Source: Amaricoccus macauensis_A | GTDB lineage: Bacteria > Pseudomonadota > Alphaproteobacteria > Rhodobacterales > Rhodobacteraceae | Length of the DNA: 64,000 nt | Direction: 5' to 3' | NCBI RefSeq assembly: GCF_049800915.1 | Contig: NZ_JBNAFY010000004.1 | Span: 124,001 to 188,000, forward strand | Shown here: piece by piece, positions 45,770 through 54,957 of the stretch | How the letters are laid out: every line of letters starts with the position of its first letter | Position numbering within the stretch: position 1 is the first letter of the stretch | Notes under the pieces: generated by a model | Told to the model about the DNA's origin: nothing | The model's database searches: none | Seen by the model: only the letters and a program-made list of their open reading frames with translations | Translations under genes and position numbers: made by a program

Positions 45770-47701
45770 ATGGACATCGAGTGCCGCGAGCTTGCAGACA
45801 AAATGCGCGCCGAGGCGGAAATGCCGCTTTCCGACCGCTGGTCGTCCCGGACGCTCTTCGAACAGCTGAGTAGAACGGCAGCATCCTTCCCCGACCGCCC
45901 TGCCCTTGCCTTTCAGCTCACATCTGGCCCCACGGATCCCGTCAGTTCCCTCACTTGGGCCGAGCTTCGCAGCGATGTCATCCGCACCGCAAACCTGTTT
46001 CGTAAGCTGGGGATCGGCCCTGAGGATGTCGTGGCCTACATCCTGCCCAACGGAATAGAGGCACCGATCACCCTGATTGCCGGCGCGACTGCGGGCATCG
46101 TCAACCCGGTCAATCCGCTCCTTTCCGTCGAGCATATCGCAGGCATTCTGCGGGAGACGCGGGCCAAGGTGGTTGTGACGCTCGCACCGTTTCCCAAGAC
46201 CGACCTCGCGCAGAATGTCGCCAAGGCTGTCGCGCTCGCGCCGGGCGTCCGGACCGTTCTCGAGGTGGACCTCGCACGCCACCTCAATTTCCCCAAGAGT
46301 CTGGCCGCACGGCTCATTCGCCCCCGTTTTCGGCGGCGGCATCAAGCCAAGGTGGTCGACTTTCACGCCGCCATCGCATCGCAATCGTCGGCTGAACTGG
46401 AATTCGCCGAACGACGCGACAACTCGGTCTGTGCATACTTTCATACCGGGGGCACGACCGGACTCCCCAAGATTGCCCAGCATCGACCCGACGGCATTCT
46501 CTACAATGGCTGGTGTGGAAAGGCCTACATGTTCACCGAAGTGGACACGTTGATGTGCCCGCTGCCACTCTTTCATGTCTTCGCGGCCTACCCGGTCTTC
46601 ATGTCCTGCCTGCTCACAGGCGCGCAGATGATGATGCCGACCCCCCAAGGGTATCGCGGGGATGGCGTGATGGACAACTTCTGGCAACTGGTCGAACGCC
46701 ACAAGGTGAGCTTCATAATCATGGTGCCCACGGCTGCGGCTGCCCTCATGCAACGCCCCGTCAATGCCGATATCAGCAGTCTGCGCCTCGCGATCAGTGG
46801 CTCGGCAGCCATGCCGCTCGAACTGTTCAACCGTTTCGAGGCGGCCACGGGCGTCACGGTTCTGGAGGGCTATGGCATGACGGAGGCCACCTGCCTCGTC
46901 TCGATCAATCCCCCCTTCGGCGAGCGCCGCGTGGGATCCGTCGGCTTTCCCTTCCCCTACACCGACGTGAAGATCCTCGATTGCGCACAGGACGGTTCGA
47001 TAAAAAAAGTATGCACCGAAGGTGAGGTTGCAGAGATCTGCGTGCGCGGGCCCGGTGTCACGGACGCAATCTATACCGAGGCCGAAAAGAACCGCGGCGT
47101 CCTGACACCCGACGGCTACCTGCGGACCGGCGATCTCGGGAGGATCGATGAAGATGGCTATATCTGGATCACCGGACGCGCCAAGGATCTCATCATCCGC
47201 GGCGGGCACAATATCGACCCGGCCATGATCGAGGATGCCTATATGAGCCACCCGGACGTGGCATTTGCGGGGGCCATCGGCCAGCCTGACGCGCATTCCG
47301 GCGAAGTGCCCGCCGTTTATCTCGAGTTGATCGAGGGGGCAACAGCCTCGCAGGATGCCATCGATGCTCACGCGCGAGCGAAGATAACCGAACGCGCGGC
47401 CATGCCTCGCCATGTGGAAGTTCTCGAAACCCTGCCTAAGACCGCTGTGGGCAAGGTCTACAAGCCAGAACTCCGCGCGCTGGCGATTTCCCGTGTTCTG
47501 AACCAGACGCTCGAAGCCGCTGGTACATCCGCACGCGTCGTGGCGGTTATTGAGGACAAGCGCCGGGGACAGGTCGCTCAGATTTCTCGTTCAAGCCAGG
47601 CGGAGGGCGATGAAGCTGCTAGTCATGTTCTCGGCGAGTTCGCTATACCGTGGGCATGGAACGAGACAGCGGATCCGACTCAGCCATCACCGCAGAGCTG
47701 A
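45770..47701 (+). CDS. AMP-dependent acyl-CoA synthetase
   Basis: Adenylate-forming enzyme of 643 residues that would activate a carboxylic or fatty acid to its CoA ester. The P-loop-like motif FHTGGTTGLPK lies near 223-233, EGYGMTEAT near 366, and the hinge region GYLRTGDLGRIDEDG then GRAKDLIIRGG near 449-478. The catalytic Lys near the end (LPKTAVGKVYK) is present. An unusual Ser/Gln-rich tail extends past residue 600 and overlaps the start of the next gene by 46 bases. The acid substrate cannot be read from sequence. Confidence 0.9.
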   Translation: MDIECRELADKMRAEAEMPLSDRWSSRTLFEQLSRTAASFPDRPALAFQLTSGPTDPVSSLTWAELRSDVIRTANLFRKLGIGPEDVVAYILPNGIEAPITLIAGATAGIVNPVNPLLSVEHIAGILRETRAKVVVTLAPFPKTDLAQNVAKAVALAPGVRTVLEVDLARHLNFPKSLAARLIRPRFRRRHQAKVVDFHAAIASQSSAELEFAERRDNSVCAYFHTGGTTGLPKIAQHRPDGILYNGWCGKAYMFTEVDTLMCPLPLFHVFAAYPVFMSCLLTGAQMMMPTPQGYRGDGVMDNFWQLVERHKVSFIIMVPTAAAALMQRPVNADISSLRLAISGSAAMPLELFNRFEAATGVTVLEGYGMTEATCLVSINPPFGERRVGSVGFPFPYTDVKILDCAQDGSIKKVCTEGEVAEICVRGPGVTDAIYTEAEKNRGVLTPDGYLRTGDLGRIDEDGYIWITGRAKDLIIRGGHNIDPAMIEDAYMSHPDVAFAGAIGQPDAHSGEVPAVYLELIEGATASQDAIDAHARAKITERAAMPRHVEVLETLPKTAVGKVYKPELRALAISRVLNQTLEAAGTSARVVAVIEDKRRGQVAQISRSSQAEGDEAASHVLGEFAIPWAWNETADPTQPSPQS

Positions 47702-48810
47702 CACGCCAGAAGGCTGTCCGCCGTTCGCTGCAGAATGCGTTCAATGCGATGGCGATCGCGATCATGGCCGGTTTCCTGCTCTATATCGGCAGGAGCATCA
47801 TCGTGCCCATCGTCATGGCGGCCATCGTCGTCTACGTGATCGTGGGTTTGGCGCACTATCTCGATCGTCTGCCCGTTCTTGGCCGCTACCTCCCCGGCTG
47901 GTTGCGCCAACTTGTCGCGGTCTTCGCCATCGGCGCCGCAATCGCCTCCATGATTGCACTCATCATTACCAATGCCAGCTCGGTTGCGGCTGTCATTCCG
48001 CGGTATCAGGAACAGCTTCTCAGCCTGATCCAGTCCGCTGCAGTGCATCTGGGTGTGCAGGAGGAACCGACCTGGACAACGCTCCGGGATCAGGTTCTGG
48101 CGGAGATCGAGTTCCGACCGCTGATCCAGACAACTCTTTCTTCGGTTTCGCAGATCGTCGCTGTGGCTGCCGTGGTCTTCATTTATGCCGGGTTCCTGTT
48201 GAGCGAGCGGGTGACCTTCGGCACGAAAATCAGCCGCCTTTCCAGCGATCCGGAGACCGTGGCCGAGATAAACGCCATTCTTGCGGAGGTGAACGATCGC
48301 GTCGGGGCCTATCTCGCGCTCAAGACTTTCGTGAACATTGTTCTCGGCGCAATCAGCTGGGTGATGATGTCGGTGGTCGGTGTCGAGTTTGCCGCCTTCT
48401 GGGCTGTGCTTATCGGCCTGCTTAACTACATCCCCTATGTCGGCTCCTTCATCGGAGTTCTGTTTCCGGTCGTTCTCTCGGCGATGCAGTTCGGGGACAT
48501 CGGCACCGTGCTGCTCGTGCTCCTTGTGCTGTCGGCGGCGCAGATGTTCGTGGGCAGCATCCTTGAGCCCTATATAATGGGCAATTCGCTCAACCTCAGC
48601 CCGACGGTGATTCTCCTCGGCCTCGCGATCTGGTCGGCGCTATGGGGTATACCGGGAGCCATTTTGAGCGTGCCGATCATGGCCAGCCTCGTGATCGTGC
48701 TGGCCTCGTTCCAGAGCACGCGCCCCTTCGCGGTCATGCTGTCGCGCAATGGCCAGGTTGGAGAGGCGATCGAGCGGCGCGATCCGGAGACCGGCCCACT
48801 CGTGAGTTGA
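47656..48810 (+). CDS. AI-2E family (UPF0118) transporter
   Basis: A membrane protein of about 384 residues with around eight helices. The family hallmark FWAVLIGLLNYIPYVGSFIGVLFP (near 258-281) and the ending helix pair with WGIPGAILSVPIMA are present. Members transport small molecules or ions such as Na+/H+ or quorum-sensing AI-2; the role here is unknown. It starts inside the end of the acyl-CoA synthetase gene in another frame, so the two are translationally linked. ATG 47656 is preferred over GTG 47650. Confidence 0.9.
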   Translation: MERDSGSDSAITAELTRQKAVRRSLQNAFNAMAIAIMAGFLLYIGRSIIVPIVMAAIVVYVIVGLAHYLDRLPVLGRYLPGWLRQLVAVFAIGAAIASMIALIITNASSVAAVIPRYQEQLLSLIQSAAVHLGVQEEPTWTTLRDQVLAEIEFRPLIQTTLSSVSQIVAVAAVVFIYAGFLLSERVTFGTKISRLSSDPETVAEINAILAEVNDRVGAYLALKTFVNIVLGAISWVMMSVVGVEFAAFWAVLIGLLNYIPYVGSFIGVLFPVVLSAMQFGDIGTVLLVLLVLSAAQMFVGSILEPYIMGNSLNLSPTVILLGLAIWSALWGIPGAILSVPIMASLVIVLASFQSTRPFAVMLSRNGQVGEAIERRDPETGPLVS

Positions 48811-48901
48811 TTGCGGTCGATCCACGATATCCCAGGCATCCCGGGTGCCAGCCGCAAATCAGGGCCCAGTGGAGTCGAGAGAAATGTGGGGGGAGCTGCG
48901 C

Positions 48902-49090
48902 TCAGCGCTTGTCCATGCTCGGATGACAACCGGACCCGGCGAGGTCCTCCTGGCGGCGTATCTCAGTCCTGAGAAGCACCAGAGCATCATCGAGTTCTTC
49001 GGCGAGATTGGTAAAGGCATTCATTGCCGCATATACCCGAAGCTCCGCCAGGATCTCGAACATCTGCTCGTTGTCTTCAGGTAGATACAT
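48902..49090 (-). CDS. Small hypothetical protein
   Basis: A 62-residue protein beginning MYLPEDNEQMFEILAELRVY, with an amphipathic, acidic helix pair (AFTNLAEELDDALVLLRTEI). ATG 49090 has GGGGA 9 bases upstream. It converges on the AI-2E transporter gene. The balanced amino-acid content, unlike an Arg/Pro-rich shadow frame, favours a real gene. No family recognised. Confidence 0.55.
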   Translation of the reverse strand: MYLPEDNEQMFEILAELRVYAAMNAFTNLAEELDDALVLLRTEIRRQEDLAGSGCHPSMDKR

Positions 49091-49457
49091 ATTACAATCC
49101 CCGTACGCATGCCGCCACGCCCTCGGGGTGGCCACGTGTTCTTCCTACGCCATATCGCCATCGGGCAACAGATTAAAATTCTCAGAACGCTAAATAGGTT
49201 TATGAAAGAGTGGGATAGTTAAAGTATTTGCGCGGTTAGATCGCATGAGTCGATCATGTTTCGGTTTATTTGCGGCATCCGAGCAAATATGCGTCCAAAT
49301 GAATGCACGCATATCGAATCACGGATGACTGAACTCGCGGGAACAAGGCTGGGATGGCAACGTCCGCAGCGCCGACTTCAAACCGGTTTATCACTGCGCT
49401 AAGCTTGATCTGCTCGAGGGCATTCTGCCCGCCGGCATTCCTTATCCGGAGAATGCG
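49091..49457. other. 367-base gene-free interval with an 8-bp inverted repeat
   Basis: It is more AT-rich than its surroundings and has no convincing coding frame. ATATGCGT (49287-49294) and ACGCATAT (49307-49314) form a perfect inverted repeat with a 12-base spacer, about 145 bases before the binding-protein gene. It is a candidate operator or hairpin in that gene's leader. The short in-frame stretch just before ATG 49458 does not look coding. Confidence 0.45.
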
Positions 49458-51134
49458 ATGCGAAATGCGCGGCCAGCCCACCCGGCCATAGAGACAGCCA
49501 TCAAGGAATTCCGGTCGGGCCATTTGACGCGCCGCGATTTTCTGGTTCGCGCGACCGCTCTCGGAATGGGAGCCGCCACTGCAATCGGGATTGCGGGTCG
49601 AGTGCCGCAAGCTGAAGCGCAGGCGCTGGAGCCGAAATCGGGTGGAACCCTTCGCATTTCCATGGCCGTCATGCCCGTGCGCGATCCTCGCGTTTTTGAC
49701 TGGCCGGAAAAGGGCAATCTTGTCCGGCCCCTGTTGGAACCACTCGTTCGCTTCACGAGAGATTTTACTCTCGAGCCGCATTTGCTCGAAAGTTGGGAGC
49801 TGAACGAAGATGCGACCGAGTATGTATTGAACCTCCGTCAGGGCGTGGTGTGGAACAACGGCGATCCCTTTACGGTCGATGATGTGATCTTCAACCTTGA
49901 ACGCTGGTGCGAGGCTCACGTGCCGGGCAATTCCATGGCGGAGCGCCTGGCAAGCCTTGTTGCACCCAAGGATGACAAAACGGGGGAAGCTGCTCAATTC
50001 GGGCCAATACCGGGAGGTATAGAACGGATCGACGCGCATACAGTCCGGCTGAAACTGCGCCGCCCCGATATCACCCTAATTCCCGGCCTATCCGACTACC
50101 CCGCCATGATCCTTCATCGGGATTTTGATACGATGGGAGGCGATATCGTAGCCGCACCCGTCGGAACCGGACCCTGGAAACTCGAAACAATGAAGACCGG
50201 ACAGCTGGCACGCTTTGTCCGCCGGACAGATCCGGATGGCTGGTGGGGCAATTCGGTCGGGGGGCCAGTGCACCTCGACGCGATCGAATATGTCGATCTG
50301 GGCACCAATCCACGCGAGGAACTGGCTGCTTTCTCTGATGGCAGGGTCCATGCCAACTTCGAGACCCCGGCAGCCTACGTGCGTACCTTTTCTGATGCCG
50401 AACTGATGCAGGACGACATAGTATCAGGCGCGACGATCTGCCTGCGCATGAATACCGGCAAGCCCCCGTTCGGGGACAAGCGGGTCCGGCGCGCGATTCA
50501 AAGTGCAATCGACAATGGCGTCATTCTCGACCTGGGCCACGAGGGACTGGGGCAGAAGGCGGAAAATCATCACGCGGGGCCGATGAATCCGGAATATGCC
50601 CGTCTGCCACCTCAAGTTGCAGACAGGGAACGCGCCCGTTCGCTCCTGGAGGAGGCCGGACATGAGGAAACCGAGTTCAATCTCGTCTCCATTGATGATG
50701 ACTGGCGGCGAAACACTTGCGATGCCGCCGCGGCCCAACTGCGGGACGCCGGGTTCAAGGTCACCAGATCCGTCCTGAGTGGTCGGGATTTCTGGACTGA
50801 CTGGAAAGACTACCCCTTCTCGGGAACGAACTGGAACATGCGCCCGCTGGCTGTCCAGATCTATTCCCTGGGGTACCGCAGCGGCTCCGTCTGGAACGAG
50901 ACCGCGTTTTCGGATGCCCGTTTTGATGAGTTGCTCAATCAGGCGATGGGCCTCGCGGATGCCGCAGAGAGACGGGATCTGATGGCGGAGATGGAAGCGA
51001 TCCTCCAAGACTCCGGTGTGATCGTCCAACCTTACTGGCGTGCGCTTCATCGTCACATGCGACCCGAGGTTCGGGAATTGCACATGCATCCCTCCTTCGA
51101 GGATCATCTTGAGCGTGTATGGATCGACTCCTGA
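49458..51134 (+). CDS. Tat-exported family 5 (peptide-type) ABC substrate-binding protein
   Basis: Periplasmic solute-binding protein of 558 residues. A twin-arginine signal is clear: HLTRRDFLVRA with Arg25-Arg26, a hydrophobic stretch, and a likely cleavage near QAEAQA (about 51-56). The mature protein has SBP_bac_5 landmarks: LRQGVVWNNGDPFTVDDV, VGTGPWKL, and FGDKRVRRAIQSAID. Export by Tat suggests folding or cofactor binding in the cytoplasm. No permease or ATPase gene is adjacent, so it must use a transporter encoded elsewhere; pairing with the importer at 1-3760 is possible but unsupported. ATG 49458 has GGAG upstream. Confidence 0.93.
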   Translation: MRNARPAHPAIETAIKEFRSGHLTRRDFLVRATALGMGAATAIGIAGRVPQAEAQALEPKSGGTLRISMAVMPVRDPRVFDWPEKGNLVRPLLEPLVRFTRDFTLEPHLLESWELNEDATEYVLNLRQGVVWNNGDPFTVDDVIFNLERWCEAHVPGNSMAERLASLVAPKDDKTGEAAQFGPIPGGIERIDAHTVRLKLRRPDITLIPGLSDYPAMILHRDFDTMGGDIVAAPVGTGPWKLETMKTGQLARFVRRTDPDGWWGNSVGGPVHLDAIEYVDLGTNPREELAAFSDGRVHANFETPAAYVRTFSDAELMQDDIVSGATICLRMNTGKPPFGDKRVRRAIQSAIDNGVILDLGHEGLGQKAENHHAGPMNPEYARLPPQVADRERARSLLEEAGHEETEFNLVSIDDDWRRNTCDAAAAQLRDAGFKVTRSVLSGRDFWTDWKDYPFSGTNWNMRPLAVQIYSLGYRSGSVWNETAFSDARFDELLNQAMGLADAAERRDLMAEMEAILQDSGVIVQPYWRALHRHMRPEVRELHMHPSFEDHLERVWIDS

Positions 51135-51186
51135 TCGGTGAACCCCTTCAGCAAAAGTTAACAATTTCGATAACCAAGTGACTATT

Positions 51187-51210
51187 CTCACCAACAGGTG
51201 AGGTCTTTTT
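51187..51210 (+). terminator. Terminator after the binding-protein gene
   Basis: CTCACC (51187-51192) and GGTGAG (51197-51202) pair around an AACA loop, followed by GTCTTTTT. It lies 53 bases past the stop. Confidence 0.65.
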
Positions 51211-51390
51211 GTGGTAAGTTGGCGGTAATCTGCCGGAGTTAACGCTGCTAGTCGGAAGAATTTCGATTCCGATTGATGTGCTTTCGGTGACCACGATATG
51301 CGCTAGCCCTGAAGACAGACAGGATTGAACCATCCCCGTCCGCGAAACGACTAAAGTCCGGACATTTGCGAGAACCCGGAGGAATTTCCA

Positions 51391-53121
51391 TTGAAGAACA
51401 AGCTCAACTCTGCCGCGTCGGGGCTGCACGGAATGACGGGGCTGTTTGTCGCGATCGCCGTATTCAGTGCGTTCGTCAACCTGTTGATGCTGACCGGCCC
51501 CCTCTACATGTTGCAGATTTATGACCGGGTGCTCACGAGCAAATCGGTCGAGACGCTTGTTGCGCTGACAATGCTGATCGGCGCGCTCTTCGCCTTCATG
51601 GGCGTGCTGGATTTTGCCCGGGCCCGTATTGCCGCACGGATCGGCGCCAAATTGCAGAGCCGGCTCGACGGTCGGGTGTTCAACGCCATACTTCGTCGCT
51701 CGGTACACTCAGGCGAACGCTCCAAACCCGCAACAGGGCTGAAAGATCTTGAATCGGTGCAGCGGCTACTGTCCTCGCCGATCCTCTTCGCGGTATTCGA
51801 CATGCCGTGGGCCCCGCTCTTCATCGCGGCCATCTACACCTTCCATCCATGGCTTGGCCATCTGGCTGTCTGCGGCACGTTGATCATTGTCTGCATAACG
51901 CTGCTCAACCAGTATCTCGCGAAAAAGCCCGAGCAGGAATCCATGATGGCCTCCAACCAAGGCGACGTTTTCGCCGAGAGCATTCGCCAGCAGGGCGAGA
52001 TGGTCCGGGCGCTCGGCATGAGTGCCGCGGTGACCAACCGCTGGCAGGAACTGCGTCGCAGGGCGCTTTCCGCGCAGCTCTCTTCGAGCGACCGGGTCGG
52101 GCAGTTCACCACGATGACCAAGTCCTTCCGGTTCTTTTTGCAATCCGCCATTCTGGGTCTCGCAGCCTACCTGGTGATCCAGGGCGACCTCTCTCCGGGC
52201 GCGATGATTGCCGGCTCCATCCTCCTTGGCCGTGCGCTGGCGCCCATCGAACAAGCAATTGGCGGATGGCCGAACGTCATTCGGGCCCGCCAGGGATGGA
52301 CCCGTCTCAACGAGCTCCTCGCGTCCACTCCGGAAGCGGAGGAACACACTGCACTTCCGCGCCCCCGCGCCGAGCTCGACGTCAACCAGATCACCGTCTT
52401 TCCGCCCGAGCAGCAGAAGGCCAGCCTCAGGATGATGTCCTTCCATATGCGTCCGGGACAGGCGCTTGGTGTGATCGGGGCATCGGCCTCGGGGAAATCG
52501 ACGCTGGCTCGCGTGCTGGCTGGCATCTGGCGGCCGTCCTCCGGCTCGGTCCGTCTCGATGGCGCGGCCTTGGACCAATACGAACCTGATGTGCTCGGCA
52601 GCTATATTGGCTATCTCCCGCAGGACGTGGTGCTCTTCAATGGAACGGTGGCAGATAATATCGCCAGGATGCAGGCCAACCCTGACCCCGCACAGATCGT
52701 CGATGCGGCAAAGAAGGCCGGCGCGCACGAAATGATCCTTCAACTGCCCAACGGGTACGACACGCCGGTCTCCTCCGGCGGCGGACGGCTCTCCGGCGGC
52801 CAGAAACAGCGCATCGGGCTCGCCCGCGCCTTCTATGGCGATCCGGTATTCCTCGTTCTGGACGAACCCAACTCCAACCTCGATTCCTACGGTCAGGATG
52901 CGCTCAACAGTGCGATCCGGCAGGCCAAGGAGGCGGGGAAGATCGTCATCATCATGGCCCACCGCCCCGCGGGCATCGCGGAATGTGACCTGATCCTGAT
53001 CGTGGAGGCCGGTGCGGCGAAGGCCTTCGGCCCCCGTGACGAGGTATTGAAGGCACATGTGAAGAATTACGCGCAGGTCGCGGGCCAGCTACCGGCCCAG
53101 GTCAGCGCGGAAGCAAGATAA
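51391..53121 (+). CDS. Type I secretion system permease/ATPase (PrtD/HlyB-like)
   Basis: Inner-membrane ABC component of a one-step protein exporter, 576 residues. The membrane domain covers about 15-300 (GPLYMLQIYDRVLTSKSVETL is the PrtD-type signature), and the ATPase domain has Walker A GASASGKS (363-370), signature LSGGQKQR (467-474) and LDEPNSNLD. There is no N-terminal C39 peptidase-like domain, which fits the PrtD rather than HlyB branch. The start is TTG 51391, chosen because GGAGGA sits 7 bases upstream. The adaptor gene follows by 15 bases; a TolC-type outer-membrane protein and the cargo are not in the window. Confidence 0.93.
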   Translation: MKNKLNSAASGLHGMTGLFVAIAVFSAFVNLLMLTGPLYMLQIYDRVLTSKSVETLVALTMLIGALFAFMGVLDFARARIAARIGAKLQSRLDGRVFNAILRRSVHSGERSKPATGLKDLESVQRLLSSPILFAVFDMPWAPLFIAAIYTFHPWLGHLAVCGTLIIVCITLLNQYLAKKPEQESMMASNQGDVFAESIRQQGEMVRALGMSAAVTNRWQELRRRALSAQLSSSDRVGQFTTMTKSFRFFLQSAILGLAAYLVIQGDLSPGAMIAGSILLGRALAPIEQAIGGWPNVIRARQGWTRLNELLASTPEAEEHTALPRPRAELDVNQITVFPPEQQKASLRMMSFHMRPGQALGVIGASASGKSTLARVLAGIWRPSSGSVRLDGAALDQYEPDVLGSYIGYLPQDVVLFNGTVADNIARMQANPDPAQIVDAAKKAGAHEMILQLPNGYDTPVSSGGGRLSGGQKQRIGLARAFYGDPVFLVLDEPNSNLDSYGQDALNSAIRQAKEAGKIVIIMAHRPAGIAECDLILIVEAGAAKAFGPRDEVLKAHVKNYAQVAGQLPAQVSAEAR

Positions 53122-53136
53122 TCGGAGGCAGCTTAG

Positions 53137-54447
53137 ATGTCAGGTGATAGCGAAAAGACTGGCTGGGGGCTCTCCCGGTTCATCATTCTGGGCTACGCGG
53201 CGCTCGGCCTCCTGCTCCTCGGACTGGGCGTCTGGGGCGTCACGACGCGGATCGCCGGAGCGGTGGTCAGTTCGGGTATCGTTGCCGTGCAAGGCAACCG
53301 CCAAGTGGTTCAACACGAGACCGGCGGGGTGATCGCGGCGATCAACGCCCGCGACGGGGACGAGGTGGAAGCAGGCGAAATTCTGGTTTCGCTCGACGGC
53401 CAGAAGCTCAGAACCGAACTCTGGATCGTCGAGGGTCAATGGTACGAGATCCTGGCGAGGAAGAGCCGCCTTTCCGCGGAGCGGGATGGAATGGACAGCA
53501 TCGACTTCGATCCCGAACTGGTGGCGCGTGCCGAGGTTTCACCGAGTGCCGTCCGGCTCATGAATGCGCAGATCCAGCAGTTTGAAGCGCGGAGACACCT
53601 TCTCGAGGAGGAAACCAAGCAGCTGCGCGAACGCCAGATCCAGATCGACAACCAGAATGACGGCCTGGCTTCCCTGGATGCGGCAACGAATGAGCAGATC
53701 GATCTGATCACGCGCGAAATCGAGAACCAGGAGGAACTGCTTTCCCAGGGACTGACACAGATCACCCGCGTTCTCACGCCCCAGCGAGAGCTTGCATCCC
53801 TCAGGGGCACTGCGGGCCGGGTCGGCGCGTCAATCGCGGAGAACAAGGGCAAGATCGCCGAGATCGAAATCGAACTTGTTCGCCTCCAGGCGCAGGTTCG
53901 TGAAGAGGCAATTTCAGAGTTGCGCGATCTCGAGTACCGCGAGATCGAGCTGCGAGAACGCCGCCGTTCGCTGATCGAGCAAATTAATCAGCTTGACCTT
54001 CGCGCGCCTGTCTCGGGCATCGTCTACGGGAGCACCGCCGATACGCTTCGCGGAGTGATCCGTGCGGCTGAGCCGGTGATGTATATCGTGCCAAAGGACA
54101 CCACGCTCATTGCACGGACGCGCATCGAACCGATCCACATCGACCAGATCCATATTGGTCAGGATGCAATTCTGCGCTTTTCGGCCTTCGACTCCCGTTC
54201 GACGCCGGAGGTACCCGGTATCATCTCGGAGGTCTCCGCTGACGTGATCGAGGACGAGCAGCGCGGCCTCCGCTACTACGAAGCCGATATCGAGCTGGAA
54301 TCGGATGTGTTCGAGTTGCTGGGTGACAAGCAGGTCGTGCCCGGCATGCCCGTCGAGGCCTATATTCAGACCGGCGAGCGTAGCCCGCTCAACTACCTGC
54401 TGAAACCGATGACCGACTACTTCAACCGCGCCTTCCGCGAGGGCTGA
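53137..54447 (+). CDS. Type I secretion periplasmic adaptor (HlyD/PrtE family)
   Basis: Membrane-fusion protein of 436 residues that bridges the ABC component to an outer-membrane channel. One N-terminal helix (about 15-37) is followed by a biotinyl-lipoyl-like half motif (VVQHETGGVIAAINARDGDEV), a long alpha-helical hairpin (about 95-285, Glu/Gln/Arg-rich coiled coil), the second half motif (LRAPVSGIVYGS) and the beta-barrel end with VVPGMPVEAYIQTGERS. GGAGG precedes ATG 53137. It is the second gene of the pair and ends at a strong terminator. Confidence 0.94.
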   Translation: MSGDSEKTGWGLSRFIILGYAALGLLLLGLGVWGVTTRIAGAVVSSGIVAVQGNRQVVQHETGGVIAAINARDGDEVEAGEILVSLDGQKLRTELWIVEGQWYEILARKSRLSAERDGMDSIDFDPELVARAEVSPSAVRLMNAQIQQFEARRHLLEEETKQLRERQIQIDNQNDGLASLDAATNEQIDLITREIENQEELLSQGLTQITRVLTPQRELASLRGTAGRVGASIAENKGKIAEIEIELVRLQAQVREEAISELRDLEYREIELRERRRSLIEQINQLDLRAPVSGIVYGSTADTLRGVIRAAEPVMYIVPKDTTLIARTRIEPIHIDQIHIGQDAILRFSAFDSRSTPEVPGIISEVSADVIEDEQRGLRYYEADIELESDVFELLGDKQVVPGMPVEAYIQTGERSPLNYLLKPMTDYFNRAFREG

Positions 54448-54478
54448 GAGACACGGCATCTGCCGTATTCGCTCTGCC

Positions 54479-54511
54479 AACGCCGCCCGAGTTTCCGCCG
54501 GGCGGCGTTTT
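54479..54511 (+). terminator. Intrinsic terminator of the type I secretion operon
   Basis: An 11-bp stem (54479-54489 with 54499-54509, AACGCCGCCCG against CGGGCGGCGTT) has a 9-base loop and leads into TTTT, 32 bases past the adaptor stop. Confidence 0.85.
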
Positions 54512-54579
54512 GCTCCGGACGTGGAAGACCCTGACTGGCCGCAGGTTTGTGACACGTCAGGCGGATGGACGCCGATTGC

Positions 54580-54837
54580 TCAGTTGGCGGGTTCGATGGG
54601 CTTGTCGAGGGCTTCGATCTCCGGTGAGTTCTTGCCCGTCGCACGCCGCCATTCGATTTCGGCTTTATCCGACTGCGCATCCAGAATGGCGAGAGCATCT
54701 TCGGAAGAGAAGTCCTCCGGCAGTTCCGCCCAATCGGATGCGTTCATCTCATCTGCGGCATCCGGAATGAGCGACCAGACCAGCACGCTCATCAGAAAGC
54801 CTGCGGCTACGATCTTCAGCGTCGCTGACGAGGGCAT
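54580..54837 (-). CDS. Small membrane-anchored or exported hypothetical protein
   Basis: An 85-residue protein with an N-terminal hydrophobic segment (LKIVAAGFLMSVLVWSLI, about 7-24) that may be an anchor or signal, then an acidic soluble part. ATG 54837 has GGAGAA upstream. It converges on the secretion operon and lies 120 bases downstream of the gcvP stop on the gcvP strand. No family recognised. Confidence 0.6.
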   Translation of the reverse strand: MPSSATLKIVAAGFLMSVLVWSLIPDAADEMNASDWAELPEDFSSEDALAILDAQSDKAEIEWRRATGKNSPEIEALDKPIEPAN

Positions 54838-54957
54838 ATCGAAGTTCTCCAGCTATGGGCACGACTACGCCCAAGCTATGAAGAATAAAGGTTAACCACC
54901 TGTTTAGGGTTTCCAGCGTCAAACCCGAGCCGACCAGCGCCGGATTGACACCCCCGA

